The notes under the pieces were generated by a model. The model saw only the letters and a list, made by a program, of their open reading frames with translations. It did not search any database and was not told the DNA's origin. Below are positions 22,807-27,890 of a stretch of DNA of 27,890 nt, one piece after another. The stretch is from Prevotellaceae bacterium. Lineage in GTDB: Bacteria > Bacteroidota > Bacteroidia > Bacteroidales > Bacteroidaceae. How positions within the stretch are numbered: the stretch's first letter is position 1; the number at the start of each line of letters is the position of its first letter. Both the position numbers and the translations under genes were made by a program. The stretch spans positions 1-27,890 of the forward strand of contig JAGKTZ010000020.1 of NCBI GenBank assembly GCA_021153165.1, written 5' to 3'.

Positions 22807-24819
22807 TTAACATAGAATTTTATCAAGCGTCGTATCCGTAAACGTACGCCAGATTTCGAGTTTTACCTTCTTGTAATCATCGAACAACTGGCTGACACGC
22901 TCAATCTCGAACACTAACCGAAGATCATTCTTGTCTTCATTCACCTGTCCTTCTTTACGGTAACCTAATCGCACAATCTTGATATAGTAGAGATCGCGAA
23001 TGCCTTTGCCAGAGAGGTATGGCATGAAGTAGTAGAGCTTATTGAGGGCTACTGTAGTTGGGAATCTCTTGCCAGTATAGTAAATCTTGGCCGAACCATC
23101 GAGATACTGCTCCCAATTATCCTTCTTGACGTTGCAGATAAGGAGGTTCTTTGTGTGGTCTAAAAGCAGTTTGCGATGAATACGCTTCGTACTATATTCA
23201 ACCTCTATGTCCTCGCGAACCATAAAATTCTGCGTAATTGGATCAAGTTCGTACTGGTCGAAGAGGTCGAGGAAGTTGAGTTGCTTGGAAGTATTTTTTT
23301 TAGAGGTTGTCTGACTCATGCCTACTCTCTGGAAATACAAGTTTGCAAAAATTTCGTCTAACTCTATTTTTTGACGATCAATTTGTTCGTCTCCAGCTTT
23401 TAATCGTGATACAATCTCACCTACCAATTCTTCAACATGGCTCTTTGCTTCATCACTCGGTACAATGAAAGGAATCTTTTTGATGTAATTAGCCGAATTA
23501 TTTGTTGATGGATTGATCGCATTAATCAACTCTGTGCATACAGCCGAGTTGAAAAATCCGAGAAGGTAAAGAATCCACTTATCATCTTTTGGGAAAACGC
23601 CCACTATGGATTGGTCAAATAGCCGACATTCTATTAATGAACCTGTAAGCTTAGACGAACGTATCATTGGAATACCAATGCCATTCTTAAAGTAATAGTA
23701 GGAATTTTGAAACCTGCATTTTTTGCTCGATTTATACTCTTGAATAGCTTTTGTTGACCAATCCATAAACCAATGGTTAGGCTTGACATACTCAATGTTA
23801 CCACCTTTAACCACAGGAACCAAACAATCAGCCGTTGCAATACCAAAACCTTTCTCTTTATCAGTCAAAGAAGATGTGTGGATTCTTTCGGAATTTGCAC
23901 AAATGTATTTCTTTGCATTCTTTATATCTAGGCTAACAGGATGCAGATATTCTTTGTCGTTACCTGAATAAAATCCCGTCACACAATTTGCAATGTCGCC
24001 TATCTTCTGAATAGAATCATCATTGATTAACTCTGCAATTTTGTCGGTTGAATTAAACATGAATGCGGAACCAACACCTTCAACGACTTCTTTCTGTGTA
24101 ATAATTTTTTTAGTACCACTATTATCACATTCTAATTCATCTACCGTCTTAAAGTTTGTTCTGATAGAGATTTCATTACGCAGATTTTGAGCTACATTTG
24201 AAGATTTTTTCAGCGTAATGATGCACAGATTTGCGTAGCCAAAATTTATTCCTGGAAAAAACGAAGATGGGAATAATGCCAATTCTTTTATCTTGGTATT
24301 CGTTAGCAAATACTTTCGAATGGCTAGATGCCTATGAAGCGACAAGAAGGTATCAGGTATGATGAAACTTAGTTCTCCATTTTCTTTAAGGCAACGTGTG
24401 CAAGCATAGAGAAAAAGAGTGTAACTTTCTTTTGTGTACAAATCAGCGTACAACTTGTTAAGGAGGTCTTTCTTCTTCTCGTTGTTACGTGCTCCGTAAG
24501 GAGGATTACCAATAATTTTATCATACTTGACACTACAAGATGTAATGCTGTCATCTAATAGTGTATCTGTTTCTTTTATCTGAATATTTGCTTCCCCATT
24601 ATATTTGTTTTTGAGACCTATAACAGCATGGGGATTTAACTCAAACACGCTAATGTTTGCATTCGGCACCTTCTCTAAAATCTTGTCAACGAACACACCA
24701 TCCCCTCCACACGGCTCTAAGATAGAATCGTGTGGACGAAAGTCAAGCATCCCCGTCATATAGTTAAGGATTGGATCTGACTTTGTGTAATGTGCCTGAT
24801 ATACTAATGCTTCGTTCAT
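22807..24819 (-). CDS. Gamma-type N6-adenine DNA methyltransferase (Type II RM)
   Basis: This 670-residue SAM-dependent methyltransferase belongs to the Eco57I/TaqI-like group. Motif I is ILEPCGGDGVFVDKI (33-47) and the catalytic motif IV is NPPY (IIGNPPYGA, 105-108), which identifies adenine N6 methylation. The central region (about 260-470) is a target-recognition domain with an aromatic-rich stretch (CRFQNSYYYFKNGIGIPMIR). The last 170 residues (after about 500) form a separate C-terminal domain without a known motif. It starts 4 nt after the stop of the nuclease gene, so the two are coupled. The recognition site is unknown. No helicase or specificity subunit is present, so Type I or ISP is unlikely. 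Confidence 0.92.
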   Translation of the reverse strand: MNEALVYQAHYTKSDPILNYMTGMLDFRPHDSILEPCGGDGVFVDKILEKVPNANISVFELNPHAVIGLKNKYNGEANIQIKETDTLLDDSITSCSVKYDKIIGNPPYGARNNEKKKDLLNKLYADLYTKESYTLFLYACTRCLKENGELSFIIPDTFLSLHRHLAIRKYLLTNTKIKELALFPSSFFPGINFGYANLCIITLKKSSNVAQNLRNEISIRTNFKTVDELECDNSGTKKIITQKEVVEGVGSAFMFNSTDKIAELINDDSIQKIGDIANCVTGFYSGNDKEYLHPVSLDIKNAKKYICANSERIHTSSLTDKEKGFGIATADCLVPVVKGGNIEYVKPNHWFMDWSTKAIQEYKSSKKCRFQNSYYYFKNGIGIPMIRSSKLTGSLIECRLFDQSIVGVFPKDDKWILYLLGFFNSAVCTELINAINPSTNNSANYIKKIPFIVPSDEAKSHVEELVGEIVSRLKAGDEQIDRQKIELDEIFANLYFQRVGMSQTTSKKNTSKQLNFLDLFDQYELDPITQNFMVREDIEVEYSTKRIHRKLLLDHTKNLLICNVKKDNWEQYLDGSAKIYYTGKRFPTTVALNKLYYFMPYLSGKGIRDLYYIKIVRLGYRKEGQVNEDKNDLRLVFEIERVSQLFDDYKKVKLEIWRTFTDTTLDKILC

Positions 24820-24823
24820 ATTA

Positions 24824-25741
24824 TCACCAAATAAGATAATTTAGAAGTTCTTTTTTTGTCACAGCATCCTTCATCTGTGGGGCGAAATCATTCATCCAAT
24901 CTATGTTCTGACCAATCCAATTACGAATATCAAAACCAGTAAAATGATGAATCTTAGAATAAGTATCAGTACCGCATGAGGTTTCCCATATTCCAGAATT
25001 TTGAAGAGTGGCAAGATAATGGTTATTATCCGTTGAACGTACAAATATCAAGCATTTGTAATTTTCCGTTTCTATATTTTGATAAATACTGCCTACAAGT
25101 AACAATCTGTTTGTGTTACCTTTTTCGTTAGAACCGAAACCGCTTTTGAAATCGACAATATACTTTGTCTGACCATCAGTAAAATGTAGGTCACATTCCA
25201 ATTGTATCTCACCAGATGTGACGAGATTCCATACTTTATCATAGTAACGTTTTAACTGTTCTTTCTCCTCAACTTTAATCCTTAACGCATCAATGTATGT
25301 GGTAATTTCAGAAGTAAGGCTTTCCTTGACTTCCGAGAACAAGGGTGGTACAAAGGCTGAAATTCTTGTAGAAGGATATTTAAAACATAGTTTACAGAAC
25401 GGTTCCCACAGTTCTCCAACTCTACGCGAGAAAGCCATATAATCGTATTCCCAAACAGAATTTCGAGATTCCAACATGACCACATCATTTGTATATGTAA
25501 TCATTAAGACGCATTCCAAAGTCTCGGAGTTAGTCCATTTTTCTGTCCTTGCCTTTTCATTCAAAATATCTAAAAGATTGTCGCGGCTTTGGATAATAGC
25601 CTTGTTTAAGGCTGATGCTTTCTTCTTGTAGTCTGCAGCAGAATATTGAAGTGCTAAATCACTCAATATTTCATTGGCACGGCTTCGAAAATAAGCTAAA
25701 AGTTCCGGTTTATTATATCTTAAATTTTTATTTATATCCAT
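24824..25741 (-). CDS. Probable Type II restriction endonuclease, PD-(D/E)XK-like
   Basis: This 305-residue protein is encoded just ahead of the N6-adenine methyltransferase. The likely active site is ECDLHFTDGQTKYIVDFKSG, with D184 and D197-x-K199, and E182 as a possible extra ligand. A distinctive basic block (FGSNEKGNTNRLLLV) follows. The N-terminal half is helical and probably contacts DNA. Gene order (nuclease then methylase, 4-nt gap) is the reverse of the m5C system in this window, so expression control must differ. The function is inferred from motif and partner; the recognition sequence is unknown. Confidence 0.75.
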   Translation of the reverse strand: MDINKNLRYNKPELLAYFRSRANEILSDLALQYSAADYKKKASALNKAIIQSRDNLLDILNEKARTEKWTNSETLECVLMITYTNDVVMLESRNSVWEYDYMAFSRRVGELWEPFCKLCFKYPSTRISAFVPPLFSEVKESLTSEITTYIDALRIKVEEKEQLKRYYDKVWNLVTSGEIQLECDLHFTDGQTKYIVDFKSGFGSNEKGNTNRLLLVGSIYQNIETENYKCLIFVRSTDNNHYLATLQNSGIWETSCGTDTYSKIHHFTGFDIRNWIGQNIDWMNDFAPQMKDAVTKKELLNYLIW

Positions 25742-25775
25742 TACAATTCTATTTTAACTGTTTTAAATGATTATG

Positions 25776-25792
25776 CCGATATTGCTTATCGG
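25776..25792. other. Hairpin at the end of the DUF1016 gene
   Basis: CCGATA (25776-25781) pairs with TATCGG (25787-25792) and overlaps the stop codon of the DUF1016 gene. There is no T-run on the minus strand, so it may stabilise mRNA or attenuate read-through rather than terminate. Confidence 0.4.
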
Positions 25793-27024
25793 TTTTCAAT
25801 GTTATCCACCTTATTCATTAAGCGTTTTGTTTCCTTCAACTCCTTTTGCAAGAGGCGTACACGCTCAGCCAATTGTTCTTGGCTTGGGAGGGCATCTTTA
25901 ATTCTGATGTTGTTGTACGTTGCCACACCCATTGGGGTGCTGATGCCTTTGAACGACCATTGGACATCAATCTTATCCATATCGGAGCAAACAAGCAAGC
26001 CGATTGTAGGATTTTCATCATCTGTCTTCAACAACTCATCCACAGCATTCACGTAATAGTTCCACTTGCCTGCAAACTCTGGCTCAAATGACTTGGCTTT
26101 CAGTTCACAAACGACATAGCAACTCAGGCGAATGTGATAAAACAACAAGTCTATCTTGCGTGAACGACCTCCCACAACAAGTTCCTTCTGCCTACCCAGA
26201 AAGGCAAAACCTGTTCCTAACTCTAACAAAAGGTCAGTCACATTCTTTGTAAGCGTCTCCTCCAGTTCTGCCTCGTCATAAATTTCATGTTCAACCGTAG
26301 CAAAGCCGAAATCATAGTTTTCTTTCAGAACTTCCTGAACGAGCCTGCTTTGCAATGTTGGCAGATGGTCACTAAAGTTGTTAACAATCTTACCTTGATG
26401 CTCATAGAGGTTTGCCTTGATGCAGTTGGTGAGAGCATCACGACTTAGTCCTTGTTCTATTGTCTTACCCACATAGAACAAGGCTTCATCTATTGATTTA
26501 CATTTCGTTATTATCTCAACATGATGCCGCCAAGGCACCAACGCAAAAGGCAATGGAAATTCTCCACCAACCTGGTGGAGTTTTTCGAAACTCAATTCTG
26601 CACCAATCTGGTGCATTTTTGTCACATATTGATTTTCAATTCTTTGCAATTCTGCACCAGCTTGGTGCAGAATTTCTTTCTCTCCTTGAGTATAAAACAA
26701 ATACCATTGTTTCATATACCAAAGATTGCGTACAGAAAAGCCATCCGCATTAGAAAATTCTCGCTTCAGATCTAAGCTTACTTGTTCAACGACTCCTGCT
26801 CCCCAACGCTCTTCGGCTTTCTTCTGAACCAAGTCACGACCAAGTTGCCAGTTAAACAAAAGTTTCTCTGCATTTACCTTGACCGCTGCCTTTACCTGTG
26901 CAGAACGATAGCGACTCTTAATGTCCGCTATCCAATCCGCATAGTCTGCATCTATGTGAATATCGTGCGACTTCACGATATATGGTTCAGTCTGTGACTG
27001 TATGTCTTTATTTTCTTGCGTCAT
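25786..27024 (-). CDS. DUF1016 / YhcG-type PD-(D/E)XK nuclease with palindrome-encoded repeats
   Basis: This 412-residue protein has an N-terminal DUF1016_N domain (about 28-115, LLFNWQLGRDLVQKKAEERWGAGVV, FSVRNLWYMKQWY). A PD-(D/E)XK nuclease domain follows (about 230-380) with D292 and E307-x-K309 (KIDLLFYH...CYVVCELKA). Between them three copies of an (L/M)HQxG(A/G)E(L/F) unit (119-126, 137-144, 149-156) precede the conserved PLPFALVPWRHHVEIITKCKS. Each unit is encoded by an almost perfect DNA palindrome, so this segment looks like an in-frame insertion of mobile palindromic repeats. DUF1016 proteins are often near restriction systems; their substrate is unclear. It lies 17 nt downstream of the XRE regulator and is probably in the same operon. 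Confidence 0.9.
   Translation of the reverse strand: MTQENKDIQSQTEPYIVKSHDIHIDADYADWIADIKSRYRSAQVKAAVKVNAEKLLFNWQLGRDLVQKKAEERWGAGVVEQVSLDLKREFSNADGFSVRNLWYMKQWYLFYTQGEKEILHQAGAELQRIENQYVTKMHQIGAELSFEKLHQVGGEFPLPFALVPWRHHVEIITKCKSIDEALFYVGKTIEQGLSRDALTNCIKANLYEHQGKIVNNFSDHLPTLQSRLVQEVLKENYDFGFATVEHEIYDEAELEETLTKNVTDLLLELGTGFAFLGRQKELVVGGRSRKIDLLFYHIRLSCYVVCELKAKSFEPEFAGKWNYYVNAVDELLKTDDENPTIGLLVCSDMDKIDVQWSFKGISTPMGVATYNNIRIKDALPSQEQLAERVRLLQKELKETKRLMNKVDNIENR
26562..26674 (-). repeat. Three coding palindromes inside the DUF1016 gene
   Basis: The palindromes are: 26562-26580 with 8-bp arms (CTCCACCA/TGGTGGAG); 26599-26615 with 7-bp arms (TGCACCA/TGGTGCA); and 26648-26674 with 12-bp arms (AATTCTGCACCA/TGGTGCAGAATT). 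Each has a 3-nt loop. All are in the same reading frame of the gene. Confidence 0.9.
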
Positions 27025-27041
27025 TTCTTTTGCGATGGAAT

Positions 27042-27251
27042 TTACTTTGAAGGCGCTATCAATTCGCGTCTATCCACATTTAATAATGTAGCAATTTTAT
27101 CCAATGTAGCCAAATCCGGTTGACTGGAGTTGCTACACCATTTGCTGACTGTGCAAGCGGATTTACCCATTTGTTCTGCCAGCCATTTACCTGTCTTTTG
27201 CTGCTCAACAAGTACTACTTTGATACGATTAAGATTTGCCATTATTCCCAA
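27042..27251 (-). CDS. XRE-family helix-turn-helix regulator
   Basis: This 69-residue single-domain Cro/C1-type HTH protein has the order KTGKWLAEQMGKSACTVSKWCSNSSQPDLATLDKIATLLNV (about 19-59), typical of XRE folds. An internal ATG gives MANLNRIK, so the mature start may be at 27242 (66 residues). It sits upstream of the DUF1016 nuclease on the same strand. Its size fits a controller protein of a restriction or toxin-antitoxin system. A 12-bp inverted repeat flanking the -7 box just upstream strongly suggests that it represses its own promoter. Confidence 0.85.
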   Translation of the reverse strand: MGIMANLNRIKVVLVEQQKTGKWLAEQMGKSACTVSKWCSNSSQPDLATLDKIATLLNVDRRELIAPSK

Positions 27252-27288
27252 ATATATTTAATTCTAACGCAAAAGTATTAAATATATT
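27251..27288 (-). promoter_or_regulatory. Promoter and inverted-repeat operator of the XRE gene
   Basis: AATATATTTAAT (27251-27262) and ATTAAATATATT (27277-27288) are perfect 12-bp inverted arms. Between them, on the minus strand, lies TACTTTTG (27277-27270), a TAnnTTTG -7 box. A second possible -7 box (TATATTTG) lies within the left arm. A dimeric repressor bound to both arms would cover the promoter. Confidence 0.65.
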
Positions 27289-27358
27289 CCAGAATAAAGA
27301 ATTCTATGGCTGGGATTTGCCCATCTAGTGCTTTTTTCGCATCTTTAAAAGAAAAAAT

Positions 27359-27586
27359 ATGGCTTTATTCGAAGAGTATAAGAATCATCCAGACCCATTT
27401 GTTAGGGAAAGGGCTAATAATTGGACAATTGCTATCGGACTTCAACGTGTAGATAGACATAATGTGTCTGATTTTCTTATCCAAGTAGCTCGTCAGAAGA
27501 TAGAAGGTAAAATCACAATAAACAAAGCGCAAGCATTAATTGATGAGCATTACGAACAGATGAATTCCAATCGTTCTTCATTATAA
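27359..27586 (+). CDS. VbhA-like antitoxin-domain protein, orphan
   Basis: This 75-residue helical protein, RERANNWTIAIGLQRVDRHN...QVARQKIEGKITINKAQALIDEHYEQ, follows the pattern of the VbhA-type antitoxin domain that inhibits Fic AMP-transferase toxins. In that family a (S/T)xxxE(G/N) motif places a glutamate in the Fic active site. Here the matching stretch (TIAIGLQRV, 23-31) has no such glutamate. No fic gene is seen in the island. It may be a solitary antitoxin, a regulator, or a relative with another partner. It is divergent from the XRE gene and starts 107 nt beyond it. Confidence 0.6.
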   Translation: MALFEEYKNHPDPFVRERANNWTIAIGLQRVDRHNVSDFLIQVARQKIEGKITINKAQALIDEHYEQMNSNRSSL

Positions 27587-27633
27587 AATTTTCCACCTAA
27601 TTCGGAATAGAGTAAAAGTTAACACAAACTGCA

Positions 27634-27715
27634 ATTCTCCAATAGGTTGGTGAAGTTTTGAATTTACCAATTCTGCACCAGATTGGTGCAGAATTACAAA
27701 GAATTGATTATCAAT
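27634..27715 (+). repeat. Intergenic copy of the HQxGAE-type palindromic repeat
   Basis: AATTCTGCACCA (27669-27680) and TGGTGCAGAATT (27684-27695) form the same 12-bp palindrome as in the DUF1016 gene. The 20 or so bases that follow (CAAAGAATTGA...ATCAATA) also match the gene copy read on the minus strand. A more degenerate unit with TTGGTG lies at 27634-27656. There is no long open frame here, so this copy is non-coding. Confidence 0.8.
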
Positions 27716-27781
27716 AATTATTTAATTCTTGCAACATGGACGCAACATCTGGTGCTAACGCATTGATAGTGAATGATAGTC

Positions 27782-27864
27782 GATTTTGAAGAAGTAAAGT
27801 AATCCTATACACTATATCAGAGATGAGAAACGAAGAAAGCGCGCCGTACGGTGCGCTTTCTTTT
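27782..27864 (+). repeat. Right dnaK-tail repeat (attR-like), encodes DFEEVK-stop
   Basis: The 74-bp repeat begins at 27791. The nine bases before it (27782-27790) encode DFE and align with the DnaK end (EFE in the left copy) at the protein level but with different codons. The stop is at 27800-27802. A full terminator stem (GCGCGCCGTACGGTGCGC region) follows at about 27833-27862. Confidence 0.85.
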
Positions 27865-27890
27865 GTAAAGCACACAAGGGATCGCTCAAT

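Larger units (their letters stand above)
19172..27864. mobile_element. Defence island bounded by dnaK 3'-end direct repeats
   Basis: Two 74-bp repeats (19172-19245 and 27791-27864) share 71 identical bases and are offset by 8619 bp. Between them lie restriction, nuclease and toxin-antitoxin-like genes, mostly on the minus strand and richer in AT than dnaK. The right copy is preceded by codons for DFE that continue the DnaK ending (DFEEVK, stop), although the upstream sequence is not dnaK. This is what insertion at the 3' end of a gene by an element carrying its own gene tail would leave. No integrase gene was found inside, so the island may depend on one supplied elsewhere. Confidence 0.7.

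Noticed and set aside
22807..25741. Type I or BREX-type restriction locus
   Set aside because: There is no helicase, specificity subunit, PglZ or BrxC-like gene; the pair looks like a simple Type II methyltransferase and nuclease.
26562..26674. CRISPR-like array in the DUF1016 region
   Set aside because: The repeats are palindromic units of differing sequence inside a conserved open frame, with no constant spacers and no cas genes.

Overview
The window looks like chromosome of a Bacteroidales bacterium, most likely Prevotellaceae. Several signs point there: promoters of the TTTG / TAnnTTTG type, RteA/RteB-like regulators and IntDOT-like integrases, a secreted protein with a Prevotella/Porphyromonas-style C-terminal sorting tail, and a four-helix-bundle 'suffix' protein. 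No tRNA or rRNA gene was recognised. Genus and species cannot be fixed from the sequence alone.

Region 1 (1 to about 8.5 kb) is the regulatory and integration end of a CTnDOT-family integrative conjugative element. It holds the tail of a probable PRTRC ThiF-like gene, then rteA-rteB (hybrid sensor kinase and sigma54-type response regulator, overlapping by 32 nt). Next come a long multi-helix RNA ending in a terminator just upstream of a short RibD/DHFR-family gene, three tandem excisionase-like HTH genes, and two convergent tandem tyrosine integrases. The expected logic is that RteA/RteB sense a signal, the small HTH proteins steer excision, and the integrases recombine the ends. The element boundary probably lies between 8423 and about 8556.

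Region 2 (8.55 to 19.2 kb) is mostly chromosomal backbone. In order it holds a structured RNA with its own promoter (possibly 6S-like), a cyclophilin, a low-GC Type II restriction-modification pair (m5C methyltransferase and PD-ExK nuclease, 8-nt overlap), a short cstA, a secreted protein on the minus strand, a four-helix-bundle gene with a 9-nt tandem repeat in its leader, and dnaK behind a sigma54-type promoter motif.

Region 3 (19.17 to 27.86 kb) is an 8.6-kb defence island bounded by a 74-bp direct repeat (71/74 identical). The repeat consists of the last codons, stop codon and terminator of dnaK. Within the island are a decayed small gene, a RhuM-family protein, an OLD-family ATPase/TOPRIM nuclease, a gamma-type N6-adenine methyltransferase, a PD-(D/E)XK nuclease, a DUF1016 (YhcG-like) nuclease interrupted in frame by palindrome-encoded HQxGAE repeats, an XRE-type regulator with a long inverted-repeat operator, and an orphan VbhA-like antitoxin. 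No integrase gene was seen inside the island.

The most notable points are the dnaK-3'-end att-like repeats, the coding palindromes with a separate intergenic copy, and the two unassigned structured RNAs.
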